This document shows positions 1 to 12,637 of a stretch of DNA of 64,000 bases, piece after piece. Numbering within the stretch: position 1 is the stretch's first letter; every line of letters begins with the position of its first letter. Source of the stretch: Micrasema longulum (taxonomy: Eukaryota > Arthropoda > Insecta > Trichoptera > Brachycentridae); the NCBI GenBank assembly GCA_022494885.1, contig JAGVSM010002783.1, positions 1 through 64,000 on the forward strand, read 5' to 3'. The notes beneath the pieces are model-generated. The model saw nothing but the letters and a program-made list of their open reading frames with translations, ran no database searches and was not told the DNA's origin. A program made the translations under genes and the position numbers.

Positions 1-239
1 CCAAAACGGTTATTATTTAGTAATGAAAAATACATGACCATAAAAATTACAAAAAACCGAATTATTTTTATTAAAAAGAGAGTTCTCGTTCCACATTAAT
101 TGATTCGAAAGATCTAATAAATTCACTATGAACATTTAACATATATTATTCCGCCCGCATAATTACACATTAAAAATGAATACAAGACTGTTATTTTAAA
201 TATTACTTAAATATGAGGAAAATATGCGTTCGTTGTTTA
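1..239. other. No recognisable feature
   Basis: AT-rich sequence left of the Penelope-like element; nothing identifiable. Confidence 0.6.
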
Positions 240-249
240 TCTAAAAAAA

Positions 250-482
250 ATTTTGAATAAATTATTAACTCATATTTTAATAATTTTGATAAAATTATAA
301 ATGAAGTTATCAATGGACCGGACCTTGGTTAAGATTTACTTTTTTTTTATTTTGACCAACGAGCGCTTTCGCCTAAGTAGGCTCCTTCAAGACTGGTAAA
401 TTGATTACAACGTTTACAGCTTTTATACTATTCTTAATATATTTTGGAGATAAGAAGATCAAATAATTATTTTAACTAGTTT
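250..482 (+). repeat. Left inverted terminal repeat (pseudo-LTR) of the PLE
   Basis: This contains GACCAACGAGCGCTTTCGCC, the 20-mer also found in the 18.4-kb mini-element and, reverse-complemented, in the right repeat. It continues into a recognisable ...AGATAAGAAGATCAAATAAT segment. Outside it lies an imperfect version of the AAACCAAGAAGTTTCATTGA end. Confidence 0.8.
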
Positions 483-2139
483 GCTAAACGGTTCATTTTT
501 GGACCGAAATTGGGATTAAGCATTTATTATTTAAAAAGTGGGAAAAGAACACATAGCGAAATACAACAGAGTGGGAAATACACATTTTAGGTTAAGTTAG
601 CACAATACGTAGATTTTTTGACAGGGAAGTTTACATACCTATAGATGAATGACGAAATATTTTAAGATACATACCTAAATAATACATTTGTTTATGGAAT
701 GAAGTCATTCATTTTGATAGTTAATTTTACGTTAATTATATTATTTTAGTAGTAAATAATTTAATCAAACGGAGCGTAATTTTATGTCAAATTAATGCTT
801 TAAGTAAAGGAGAGTTCGATAATTCCAATTGCTGGTTAATTATTACTGCATTAATTCTATTAATTTATAATGATTCTAATTTATCTAATTTTTCCCTTTG
901 TTTTCAAAATGTAGTAATTTAATGTTGTTTTCGCTGTCAAAAGTATGGTTAAGCGCGTTTAAGTGTGTTGCAAAATTAGATTTACAATTGTATAATCTAT
1001 TGGAGGCAATATGTTCTTTGAGTCATGTTTTTATTGATCTACCACTTTGACCTATATATGTACCTTCACAATCATTGCACTTTAAACTATACACTCTATT
1101 CTTATCTAAGGTTGAGATATTATCTTTATTATTAAGAAGATATTGTCCAATTGTTTTTTTATTATGCATAGCAACACTTATTTTATTAATATTGAATACT
1201 TTTTTTTATTTTGTCACTTGTGTTACCTATATAATTTAATTTTAACCAATAATTTAATTTTTTTTATTATCTATTAGTAATAAACCTTTACCTATTGTTT
1301 TGACTGAATTTCTTTTTTGTTTTTTTATTAATATTTTGTCAATAAGATTTTTTTCATAACAGAATGTTGTTATTTTTATAATGTTTATTTATTTTTTATA
1401 ACTATCATTCGACATTGGTATATTAACTAATCTATGTATCATTGAATGAAAAACTGACAATTTGTAAGATAAATGATGGCGTGAATGGGCATGTATGATA
1501 TTATCGCTAAATGTGGGTTTTCTTTAAATGCTTAAGTCAAATTTACTGTCAATTATTTGTATGCTCGAATTTACAAAGTTAATTTTATTTCCTCCATATT
1601 CCATCGTAAATTTACTTAAATCACTTGAGTTAATTTAATTCATTGAAAATTGCATCTAACTGTATTTTTGTTCCTTTCCAAAGACAGATGACGTCATCAA
1701 CAAATCTATAATAAAATTGCACATTTTCAAATAAATTTGTTTAACTTCATTTTGATTCTAAGTAGTCCTTGTAAAAATCAGCTGATATTGGGGATAATGG
1801 ACTTCCCATGGCTAGACCATTCTTCTGTAGATAATATATATTGTTAAATTTAAATAGGTTTTGATCTATTTAAACATATAAAATTTGAGAAATTTCATTA
1901 TTTAATTGAGGCGTTAAGGATTTTTTATAAATATAAGTGTCGAATGCATTTTTTAGTCCATTTATAGGTATACAAGTAAAAATATTAACTACATCAAAAG
2001 ATATTAGAACTGAATTTTTAGAGATATTAGTGTCTTTAATTTTAGTGATAAGGTCTAAAGAATTTTTTATTGTCCGATTAGGGTTAAATTTAAGAAAACA
2101 TTTTATGAGGAAATTATGTTTTCTGTCCTCTGTTAAAAT

Positions 2140-2350
2140 ACTTATTTGATCTTCTTATCTTCAAAATATATTAAGAATCGTTTAAAAGCTGTAAACGTTG
2201 TAAACAATTCACCAGACTTGAAGATGCCTACTTAGGCGAAAGCGCTCGTTGGTCAAAATAATAATAAAGTAAATCTAAACCAAGAAGTTTCATTGATAAC
2301 TTTATTTATAATTTTAACAATATCATTAAATATGGAGTTTTATCAAAAAA
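2140..2350 (-). repeat. Right inverted terminal repeat (pseudo-LTR) of the PLE
   Basis: Reverse complement of the left terminal repeat, running outward from the truncated RT through GGCGAAAGCGCTCGTTGGTC (2236-2255) to AAACCAAGAAGTTTCATTGA (2277-2296). It abuts the RT remnant directly, which shows where the element was internally deleted. Confidence 0.8.
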
Positions 2351-2390
2351 TATCAAGAAAATACATAAATATTATTAACTCATATTTTGC

Positions 2391-3926
2391 TATAACAGGC
2401 CTAAATTACATGATTCATTTTATAAATTACGGAAAAAAGATTATAGAACAGTATTTATCTATTGGTGGAGGGGACAATCACAGAAGTCGAAAAGCCTTAT
2501 TTTTCAGGAGTCAGTTTTTTTGTCTCAAACATTGCAGGAATCAAATCTAACATTCAAAGAATCATTTTTGTACCGATAACAAATAAATTTATTTTGTGTG
2601 ATTTGTACAGTGATAATATTATCATTTATAACGTTATTTGACTTTTTGGAACAAATGTGAACAAAGTAGCATACTACAAGATGAGTGAATAAAAAAAATG
2701 AAAAAGTCTATTTATGTGATTGTTTATAGATATAATCATGTGTTAAATTTTTGTTTTAAAATACCTGTATTTCAAAATATCAGTTAAGAAATCTGCGACC
2801 TTTGAATAAATAAAAATAGTATGTTAAACATATTCCACAAAATATCAATAAATAAAATCTTGCATCGTGTAATAAATAGCATTATTCTCTTTCATGTTGT
2901 TATTGAATAATAACGTGGAGAATTGATATTTTCACGATAGTGGAGACAACACCCACTGTGAAAAGTGTCAGTCCAAAGCTATTCTGCTCCACAACTAAAT
3001 TATAAATCTACGATTTACGATCAGATATTAATTTACGGCCATAGTCACGTCAAACAAAGCAGCCATTGGTTTCACACAGAGAAACAAACAGTACTAGAAA
3101 CTTTGTGTAGCATACGTAGAATAGAGTCGAGATATTGAAACTTATGGCGCTCATGAATTTACAGGAAGGTATAAATGACTCAAGAATTCAAGAAAAGGAG
3201 AAAAAAAACGAATAATAATATTCACAATAGAAAATAACATGTATTGCTTTTATTTATAAGAAAACAACAGCATTACAATTTTTTTTTAAAACTCCTAAGT
3301 ACAAACTACGAATTGAATACAAAAATCGAAAAGAAAAAAAACAGGTATGGTTTGCATATTTTCGGTACATTTTTTTCGTAAGTAAAGTATATTTAATTTC
3401 ATTTATTTATTATCAAATCAAAGACACAAAAAAAATTATACATCTATACAAAGTTGCTTTGACTGTATAGCTAGGGTTATTTACCCCGTTCTAGGACAGT
3501 AATTTATTTTTTTAAATCAATACATAGAAAAAATGATAAAAACATAATAAACGCACATGGTAAAATATATAGTAAAAAAAAAAAAAACTATATAATAGGG
3601 AATGTTATTTTATAAAAATATTGGAAAATGAAAAAAATATATAGCTTAAAAAGCAAATTTTAATTATAATGAACGAAATATAATACAATAAACAAAATAT
3701 AATAATAAGCATTACACGATTTATAATGGAGGTTCCAGCAGCGCAAATATATCAGATTAAATAGAATACATACAATAAATATTTAAACTTTTTCTATTCT
3801 GCGTCCAGGCGGATGAATAATACAGCTCTGTGTGTGATATAGAACCAGAACCCTGAAAGTGTTTTCGAATCGATCTCTGCTCTAAGGTATAAATTCCGAA
3901 TAAGGAAGATCGAGTGAAGAAAGGTA
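2391..3926. other. AT-rich stretch, nothing recognised
   Basis: About 1.5 kb with poly-A and poly-T runs, no credible coding frame, no tRNA-like box and no repeat shared with the rest of the window that I could find. It is probably intronic or intergenic. Confidence 0.5.
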
Positions 3927-4180
3927 CGACTCGTTGCGTAGTGGTTGGCGAGATCGCCCACCATTTATGAGGTCCTGGGTTCGATTCCTGGCAGGGACGA
4001 CACGAAATACTGATTTTTAAGATTGTTCAAACTGCAACATTTCATTGTTCCCGGAATGACGCCTGAAGCGTAAGACTGATAACATTACTTTTATGTAACA
4101 GATAATCGAAATTAGCTACATTTGGTTTACCAATGCAGTGCCCTATGCACCAGTGGGTGCGGAAAGGGGAATGATGGTGA
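3927..4180 (+). mobile_element. SINE A (tRNA-derived), copy 1
   Basis: The tRNA-like head holds an A-box-like GCGTAGTGGTTGG and a canonical B box GGGTTCGATTCC. It is followed by a body shared with the 29.6-kb and 51.2-kb copies: ACATTTCAT, CCTGAAGCGTAAGACTGAT, CCAATGCAGTGCCCTATGCA and GTGCGGAAAGGGGAATGATGG. The 3' tail is a short ATGATGG remnant. The RNA polymerase III type head plus a common body is typical of insect tRNA SINEs. Confidence 0.85.
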
Positions 4181-5279
4181 CGGGTGTCGTGTTTTAAAGC
4201 AATTTAAGAACTTAGGTAAATTTTAAATTTTCATAAAAAATTACAAATACATTTTGCGGTATTATTACAAAATAATTTGAGTATAGTTTGGTCAAAGAAA
4301 ACATTAATCGCTAAGTTCGAACAAAACAAGTTAATGCAGGCGGAAAGCATACTTTTTTCAATAGAATCAAGGCAATATGACTAAATTCGGATGGAACATT
4401 GACCCAAAACACAAACTAGACGAAACAAGTGAAAGTCAAGTGCGAAGTTAAAAGTGACAGTTCGTCGGATCAATGGAGTTGATGTTCTGATCATTATTAT
4501 TTATAAATGCCATGGATACTGCTAGCATTAATATTCCAGGCATGAAGAATGCCAATGAGTATTAGCATGAGTAACTAGAACAATGGTGTTCTACGTATCT
4601 GTATAAAGTGGGCAAATGAATCAAATAATCAATTATAATCAAAACCACACGACAGATTAATAATATAAATGCATCCAACATCCTATCAACTGGGCAAAGA
4701 TTTTCACTACATGACCACTCTGGCATTTTTTTTTGAAACTTTTTTTCTCAAAATAAATACTTAAATTAATCATTCGCCATGAATACAACTTTTATCGTAG
4801 GATTCAATTAACGAGACAGGTGTTTCGATTAAGATTTCAATCTTCTTAATGAGTATATTAAAGGATAACCTAATTGTTATCCTTATGTCCTTCGCGTTAA
4901 TTCCGCTGCGAGCGACCTCTTCAGAAGCCCACACCCTTCCCACGTACTGGGGAGAGCCTTGCGTGTTGTCCTGGCGTTTCGCAAGGCGAAAATTTATCAA
5001 TTATTTTCAAGAGCACTTGCATAGAATAATACTAATCCGCTCGAGATAATGAGGTTTGCATCGGAGGAAGGGATTACTATGCCTCGGTTCCGGTGTCCAT
5101 GGTCTACTAAAATCATTCCTAAAATTAAAAATCTGGCGTTGATCTTGTTCAGTAGTATTCATTATAAGCCGTTCAATCAAAGAATTCAAGTGAAATCAAT
5201 TAATGTGAACTACAAAGAAAAAAAATATTTTATTTCAGTAAATTTACGAACCAAGTCCATTTGAAACATATATAATAAC
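4181..5279. other. No gene recognised; an unusually GC-balanced block at 4895-5110
   Basis: Most of this is AT-rich. A 200-bp block (about 4895-5110) has clearly higher GC and frames open on both strands. The minus frame contains YVGRVWASEEVARSGINAKD (4889-4948), which I do not recognise. It has no convincing splice sites and no second copy in the window. It may be a decayed transposon fragment or an old exon; no function is offered. Confidence 0.35.
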
Positions 5280-5345
5280 ATTATTAAACGTGTGTAAAGT
5301 GGCCACTTAAACCAGCCAATGACAGATCATAAGCTATCTCTCCTC
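5280..5345 (+). repeat. Repeat F, copy 1
   Basis: This shares GTGTAAAGTG, GGCCACTTAAACC and ATGACAGATCATAAGC with reverse-complement copies near 50.2 kb and 52.1 kb. It is probably the 3' region of an unidentified retroelement. Confidence 0.5.
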
Positions 5346-7289
5346 TTTTCTTAATCCTATTTTCTTTCATTCATCGTCCACACTCCCTATCATTTTCCTT
5401 ATTTTTCCTTCCCACTATCTCTTCCTTTTTTCCCTATTTCTTTTATTTTAATTTACATGAACATTGTTTTAATTACTAATGATTAATTTAAACCATCGGT
5501 TTATTTTATTAAAATTAAGTAATGTAATAGTATTGTAAGGACCTAAGATTTTTTTTTAAAAATAGTATCCAAGTAAATGTTTAACCTGTACATCTTTATG
5601 TATTTTAAAGAAATAAAATAAAATATTCTTCTCAAAATTTATTTGCTCAGTTGCAATAAACTTTAATATATTATAACGAAAAAGACAATCATATACGGTA
5701 ATATAAAACAAGAAATGAAACAATAAAAGAAAAGCGAAGACACATAAATATATCAAACAACATTACGGGATCAAGGTTAATTACAGGTGTAAGGAATTTT
5801 TTCAATATTATTTTTTAGTTTTTAATTGATTAGCAAAGTAAATTTATTTACAACCAAAATAATCAGCATCCGGATTTTCGTTAGCATGTCTGATCATTAA
5901 TAGTAGATGTGATAGAAACTATAATTAGTCTTGTGATGACCTAGGTAACAGAATTTTACTATTTCTGAGGAACGTGGAGGAACATTGAGAGGTATTTATT
6001 GGAGAACAATCGGGACATCAAATAAATCATCAAGTATTTTTAAGACGCAGATTAAATCTGAATTAAACCGGCGTTTTGAAAGACCCGATAGATTGAGAAA
6101 AAGTTACATATCGAAAGTCATCTTTTGTGAGTAATAACTGACTTGAAAAATATATATAGAAGGCCTTAGTATCGTCCCAGTAAACAGAAAACTCGTGATT
6201 TTTTTCAAATAAAATTTTAATGTAATATTTTCATCTAAGTCCTGTGCGATCCCCAACTGAATGCATTTGTATTAATATATTAAATTGCTCGTAGATTTGC
6301 GATTACATGTGACTAACAAGAGGAACTAGACGAGACTTTCTTCAGCTAATGCTCGTCTCGATCAATAACTGCATTGTGGCTTGTGATACCAAACACGGAA
6401 GACTCGTTATGAGACGATTGTGAAGAAAGAAATTATCGGAATAAGGCCACGCGAGCCCATACTACTTCATACCTCGAGCGCTGTAAATCATCACGGACGA
6501 TGCGTCGTCATGTGGCTTATCTCAATTTGTAATGCGCAGCTTTTCCCTTATGAATAACGCATTCTTTGTACAATTATTATCATTTACGACGCTAATAGTG
6601 AGTGAGCGGAGTCGTGGCTCTCGCGTATAAAGGAAAAAAATATAAGATGGATAAGCTGGCCGGATTTGATGCTATAAGTAGTAATTTTCAAGAAATGAGG
6701 ATTGTGTTTAAGCACCGCTAACAATTCCGTTTCAATTGGATTTGGAATCAACAATATTTTAAGTAAATTGTTATAAAAATAAAACTTTGTTATTTGTGTT
6801 ACACACAATTTTTATTATTTTACAAGAACACTGTTACAGTTTCGGGAGAGCACTCTTCCTTCGACGGGTGATATAAAACTAACATAGTTAACAGAGAATA
6901 TTGTTCACGATGTCATAGAATTTAAACGAAAAATAAACCAATTAATCGGTGAAACTCGTAAAAGAATAAAAATTGTGTAACGCTAAGCACCATTTTTTTT
7001 TCATAATAATTTATAATGAAGTTAACACTTCGTAACCGAAGTGAATGCCGATTCAATTAACAACATTATGGTTTTATTACCTTTGAGATGCTTGTATTTA
7101 TTTACTTATTTATTGCACAGGTAAATAAATTAAGCGTAAACATCTAACGGTGCGATTTTCTAAAAACATCGTCAGGTTAATACGAATATTGCGAACCTGC
7201 CATTTTTTAAAAAGAAAATATCATAATACATTATTAATTTAATTTTTCAATAAATATTTTTCATTTTTTATTACATTTATAATAATATA
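5346..7289. other. AT-rich stretch, nothing recognised
   Basis: A pyrimidine-rich tract at 5338-5450 and otherwise low-complexity AT-rich DNA. The frames of 66 and 74 residues here are Phe/Ile/Leu-rich and look random. Around 6290-6500 the GC content rises slightly without any identifiable element. Confidence 0.45.
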
Positions 7290-7445
7290 TAAACAAGAAA
7301 TGGGCCGATAGTTGAACCTTGCGGAACACCTATCTTTACACAAGAACCAGCAGATTCAACAACATTTACATCTACTCTTTGAATTATCTTTGTTACGTAA
7401 CATTTTAGCAAATCGAGTGTCTTAACTCTTACTTTAATACTAAGC
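7290..7445 (-). mobile_element. LINE reverse transcriptase fragment
   Basis: The minus strand reads KTLDLLKCYVTKIIQRVDV then KIGVPQGSTIGPFLV. GVPQGSxxGPxL is the diagnostic finger/palm motif of non-LTR retrotransposon reverse transcriptases, just upstream of where the catalytic YADD box would be. Only about 50 codons survive; no YADD is seen downstream. Confidence 0.8.
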
Positions 7446-8892
7446 GAGGCGGGAATAGAACGACAATCAGCACAAATTTTACGTGCTGTTTATATATTCT
7501 CATTTCTCATACATATCTATGTAGATCACTTATTACTGAAACATAAATATTGACTTAAAACAAACTCGCAACCAAGGCCAAATGCTTTCCTTATATTTTG
7601 TCTGTCAACATTATATTAGATTATATATTTTTTTAGTCGACGGTGAGCGCACTTAAAATCGTCATTTAACAAATTGCAAGACTAATCGATTTACTGATTA
7701 TTTAATAATCCATTTCAGATACTGTAGGTTTCACTTTCGTGCAGATTGGTTGGTTTAAAAATATATTTACGAAACATTGTTGCCATCGTAACGCGTGAAA
7801 TTGCACGAAGGCTGAATGCGGTAAAAACACGAATGGGTAAGAGTTTCCGATATATTTGTTCAATGAGCGCTTACGTTATACATTTTATCGTAATTTAAAA
7901 CTGCGTGTGCGAACTTCAGCGATTTTCTTTTTTAGCGCACGACCGCTTAAAATATGTACTTGAATGTACACAAGACAGATAAATGCGTTCGTCTATTTAT
8001 TTTGTAATGACCCAAATGCAAGGGTAAACACAATTCAAAGCCGTCCATGAAGTGACGAACATAAAATATGAACAGTCTCGAGACAATGATGTTTAAACTG
8101 GAAATTGTTATTGCCTAATTTGATGAACATCATGTAATTCAACTCTGCTAATTATGTGCCTAAAAGGTACCTACGTTAATATACATTTGATTTAATTTTC
8201 TTAAAGAACTGAACTAAAAAATTCTTCTAGAAACGGTGCTGTGACGTCATGTTACATTCAACGAAAAGACGAGTGATTGATATAAAACTGTTTTATATTA
8301 TATATGCTGTTTAATAATACGTTTTTCATAATTTAAAAAATATATATATATACATCAAGTCATGTAAACTATGTAGACTCATGTGACAAGGCTTAATCAA
8401 TTAAGGGAGTCTATTTTAAACATTAGTATAACAAAAAAGACGTAATAACATCAAACTAGAATGTAAACAATGAAGGAAAAAGCAAGACAAATAAATATAA
8501 AGGACAAACACTATAGAATCCGGTTGATTTTATATGTAAGGAATTTATTGAACATGTTTTTTTTATCGACTACTCAAGTAATTTCATTTACAACGAAAAT
8601 AATTCAGATCTCGACTTTTGTCAACAAGTCTGATCGTTCTGGGTAGACACTAAGTGTAAAAGTTGACAAAGTTTTCTAATTTAATCGATTACATATTATT
8701 TTTTTTACTCTTATGTACTTATTAATATATATATATATATGTGAAAAGGAGCGTAACATTGGCATATAGTTATGTCTCGAAAGCATCAATAAACTCTTAT
8801 TTTGGCAGAATTTTTCTAATTTTTTTTTACACATTTTAGTGTTGAAAAGGCTTCAGAACACAAAACAAAAAAAAGGTTCTAACCAAAGTTCA
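7446..8892. other. AT-rich stretch, nothing recognised
   Basis: No coding or repeat signal except short TA microsatellites at about 8338-8352 and 8727-8741. Confidence 0.5.
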
Positions 8893-9190
8893 TTATTTAT
8901 TTATTTACTACTACTACTACTTATTTATGTATGTTTTATTAAGTTAGTTCATAACATCTTAAGAACTAATATAAACTTTTAATAATATTACAATTTTTGT
9001 ATCAAAATTTCTCAATGATATATTTTTTCAAAATAATTTAAATATTTAGATTTTTTCTATTTCCTTTATTTTTTCAGGTAACTCATTGAACAGCTTTAAC
9101 CCCTTGTACAGTGAGTTTTGAGATTCTGTTTTTCTCTTTATTGGTAATCTTATCTTTTTTTTACCCCTTGTTTCATGTGTATGACATTGT
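8893..9190 (-). mobile_element. LINE C-terminus and 3' end
   Basis: The minus strand (about 9152-9050) reads LPIKRKTESQNSLYKGLKLF then NELPEKIKEIEKI and a stop. This is the RT-C-terminal signature (SLxYKGxKxFNxLP) found just before the stop codon in several arthropod LINEs. The 3' UTR runs to an AAATAAATAATAAGTAGTAG-like tail at 8893-8930. Confidence 0.75.
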
Positions 9191-12104
9191 TGGTTAAAAT
9201 CATTATTGTGAATCGTGATAATGCAGTAAAAATGAAAAATGTAAAGCTGTTTTAACTGAATGATGTTTTACTCGCGTACCAAATCATGAAAAAAAAATAG
9301 ATCGTAATATGCACGGGATACATTGCCAAGAAAAGGTTTAATTATTATTTGGGAAACGGAAGTTGTAACAGAAAAGAATTTCAGTAATTAAATTACTTAC
9401 ACAACATAATTATTGTTGCATTAAGCAACAAAACAGAAATCGCTCTTAGATATATAGATGTTGATAAGATATATTAAATTCAAATATTTTTTTTGAGGGT
9501 TTCAAGTTAAAACCTGGCAACACTCAACAGGCTGTGTTCCAATATTGACTCTGAACGCTTCCTGGCACTCTTAAAACACCCTTCTTACTATAATAATTGG
9601 CCAAGGAAAAATCGTATTAGAACCTTCCAGCCGAAGGCGTAGTGAAGTAGCAACTCGGAGATAAGTATCGAGCAAGTCCTCAGTGGAATGGGATCGATCA
9701 AGACTCCGCTATAAGTGCTCAGAGTTTACCAGGTGAACGAAATCCGCTCAAGTCGAGTTAAATGGCTAATCAAGCCCCAGGACTATGAATATGAAATACC
9801 TCTAATATGGGAGATAGTTCACTAATGGATTACCCCTACCGAAGTGTTGGATCGTATCCGACAGCAAATTAGTTACGGTAATATGAAAATTGACTGCATA
9901 ATGACTGACGTACAAATAGAAAATTTAGGACGTACAAGAAGGAAATTATGTAAATAAATAAGTGAAATAATTTCCTTTTAGCAATATAAAATATTCTCTC
10001 GCGTGTTTATTAATAATAACGTACAATCTATTTAAAAAAAAACTGTATTGCGTAAATATTTATTTAAGCTGTTGTACAAGATTTAACTCGAAAGACATAA
10101 ATACGAATAACGATCTCAAAACAATATTGTTTTTCGCATTAGACGGCTGATTTCTAACGTTTGACCTGTGTTCCTTCTGCGGAAAGTGTTGCGTTGGTCA
10201 ACATTCTGCTATAATAATATTTATTTCGCATAGAAAAAATCGTCTTAAGAAATCCGTTTATTTCTCAGAAAGCAATACAAACCGTTGGCCAAAAAAAATT
10301 ATAATTTCTCGATTAAACGCAAACAGAAAAACGCGCCCAAAATGCTCACTTTCGTCTAGTTGACTTGACATTCCATTTTGAAGGCTTGTAATCAAAATAA
10401 TATGTGTAACGTAAAAGCAAATACAATATCTTCTAGAGCAGAAAATTTTACTATATTTAAAAAAACTTTTGGTGCTCATTTTCAAATTTAAAAAAAAATG
10501 GACACAACTTATGTTAACACCTAATATATATTTATCTATCATAATTGTACACCTGTCTGCACCCGATGGTACATAGGACACTACATTAGCGCACCGAATG
10601 CTGTGTATCTCGATCATCTGTTAGATGAAGGTAAGGTGATCAGTATTACGCGTCGGATGCCAGTCCAGAAAAGTCAAATACTGAGGTATAAAAACATATT
10701 TTTAATCAATAGTTTACGTCGAATTTCCCGGGAATCAAACCAGGGACCCCAACTGAACGTAGTTATGCAGAAAGCAGCCAGTCCACAATATAGAAAAAAA
10801 TAAGATATTGGTGTTATCGGATGCAGTAAGGTCAATTCTATGTTCTGCTAAAAACAACCAGCCCGCTTTCATACAAAATAACTGTAGTAATCACCTTCTG
10901 AAAATAGGGTCGATCCCAAAAACCGCATTTCTCAATTTGCAGAAAACACCCACAGAACTAGAAAAATCTTACGGTACTTTAAAAATCATTAAAACTGGCT
11001 AAATACGTAATTAGATTCTTGTTTGTTTTTAAAAAAAAAAACAATTTATTCATTGTTTATCATTTGTTAAAGTCAAAAACATTCCATCTGTTGTGTAGAT
11101 TTGATTATTCACTCTTTTCACAAACGTGCTATTATATCGGTTTTACTTTTCTATAGCTAGCTGATTTCTGCATAACTGCTTTCAATTTTGGGTAGGCGAA
11201 CACAACAACCGTTTCACGGATTTTCCAGCGAGTTGGAGCAAGTTCACAAGCTTGGATCGTTTCTGATTTTGTCACTACAAACTGTGTTTCAGTCCCTAAT
11301 AAATGTATATACAATGTTATTCAAAAATATATTCAAAAAACTTCACTACGGCGCGGAATTATCTTGAACCGATTTCTTTTTTCAGGATTTTTACCTGAGA
11401 GTAGCCATCGATTCGAAAATATTTGTCTAGGATTTCGGTTCTATTGCACAAACAGGACCGACTTTTTTATCCGCCTGGACACAGAGAAAATATTAATACC
11501 AAATCAAGAAATTTTACAATTGAACTTAAATGACAGAGAGTACTTGAAAGCCAGTTGCACCAAACAAGTAGGAAGGAAACGTATAATTCCGTTAATAAAG
11601 TTTGTCAAAGTAACGAGTATTTTATACTCCGTTATGTGTTGAGTAATAATAGTGATGATCGTATGTAGGTACATCTCTCAGTATGTATTACTAAGTGGAC
11701 AAATTATCGTATGCCATACATAAGGTCAACGTACTTGGCTAGCGGGATACCCACATAATAAACATAAGAAAAATAACATCAATATTCAGTCAATTTATAA
11801 ACAAATTGCGAGATGAGGAACAGTTTATCCAAAATCTAAACCATTGAAATGAGTAAATGAAGCAAACCGGGGAATTGAGAGTTGGGCATGAAAACTATAT
11901 TTTTTTGGATGTTAAGAATTCCTATCGAAAGGGTTCAAAGTCTAAATGATAATTATTTGTGCTAACGTTCACAGAAACGACATGAATAAAAAAAAAAGCT
12001 TCGATCATAATTGAATCGTTTCGTATTGTAAACTCGAGACATGATCAAGACTGTTTTGGTGTACGTCTTTCTAGATATAACTTAAAATATACCAGGCCTG
12101 TATT
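9191..12104. other. About 2.9 kb without an identifiable gene
   Basis: 9530-9900 is less AT-rich and looks like decayed coding or repeat sequence, but all frames are broken. 10258-10617 holds a 119-residue minus-strand frame with no recognisable domain; it overlaps a plus-strand frame and is probably random. At 10725-10765 a sequence resembling a tRNA B box in reverse (GGGAATCAAACCAGGGACCC) suggests another SINE fragment. The rest is featureless. Confidence 0.4.
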
Positions 12105-12279
12105 ACATTATTGGAAGTTGGCAAGTGTTATCATAAATTGTCTATAAAGTAAAATCTTTTTTTTTAACGAAAATGTGAATATTTGCATAAAAAATTTGAA
12201 ACATCTTCGCCGGTAACATATATCATAATTGAACATGTTTTAAATGTTTAAAAAAAAAACCTTTTTTTATTTTTGACAT

Positions 12280-12637
12280 TGAGGAACTTCAGCCCTACGG
12301 GAAATTGGATACAATAAATGTTTTCTTGCGCGCGGTAAAAACTGGAGCATTGAATGGTTTCCTGAAAATATACGAAAAAATTATACAAAACATTTTAATA
12401 AAAACGGACTACTTCGAATGACGTCACTGGTTCATATGAATCAACCTATCATATTAGGGCTATGGAAGATTTCCGGTTTGCTTGCCATGGATGTACCAAT
12501 GGGATGAATTGCATGAGAATAAGCGGAAACGAACCTCTGACGTCACATACGATACAAAAAAAATGAAAAAAAATTTTTTGGCTTAGATTAAGTCTTTTAA
12601 CAAATGAAAAAACAAAAAAAAACACTAAACTTCCTCA
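12280..12637 (+). mobile_element. MITE A, copy 1 (about 358 bp, apparently intact)
   Basis: It is bounded by inverted ends TGAGGAACTTCAG and TAAACTTCCTCA. Internal landmarks shared by all copies are CCCTACGGGAAATTGGATAC, GCGCGCGGTAAAAA, GACGTCA-type palindromes, GGAAGATTTCCGGTTTGCTT and GAATAAGCGGAA. No coding capacity. The target duplication cannot be defined because the flanks and ends are both short palindromes. Confidence 0.85.

Larger units (their letters stand above)
240..2390 (-). mobile_element. Penelope-like retroelement (PLE), degenerate, with inverted terminal repeats
   Basis: The minus strand carries decayed pieces of a Penelope-like element in the family order: reverse transcriptase, then GIY-YIG endonuclease. 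RT (about 2110-1640): LISFDVVNIFTCIP, an in-frame stop, then GLAMGSPLSPISADFYKDY and YRFVDDVICLWKG (the catalytic VDD box at about 1690-1710). GIY-YIG (about 1110-930): CNDCEGTYIGQSGRSIK followed by LKEHIASNRLYNC and a His-containing tail. The N-terminal part of the RT is missing and there are stops and frameshifts, so it is inactive. The coding remnant lies between two inverted copies of one terminal sequence (about 250-482 and 2140-2350), both containing the reverse complement or direct form of GACCAACGAGCGC. This fits PLE pseudo-LTRs. The 70- and 85-residue plus-strand frames in this interval are not genes. Confidence 0.88.

Noticed and set aside
10258..10617. 119-residue minus-strand frame as a gene
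   Set aside because: No recognisable domain, AT-rich composition like the flanks, and no conserved-looking exon boundaries.
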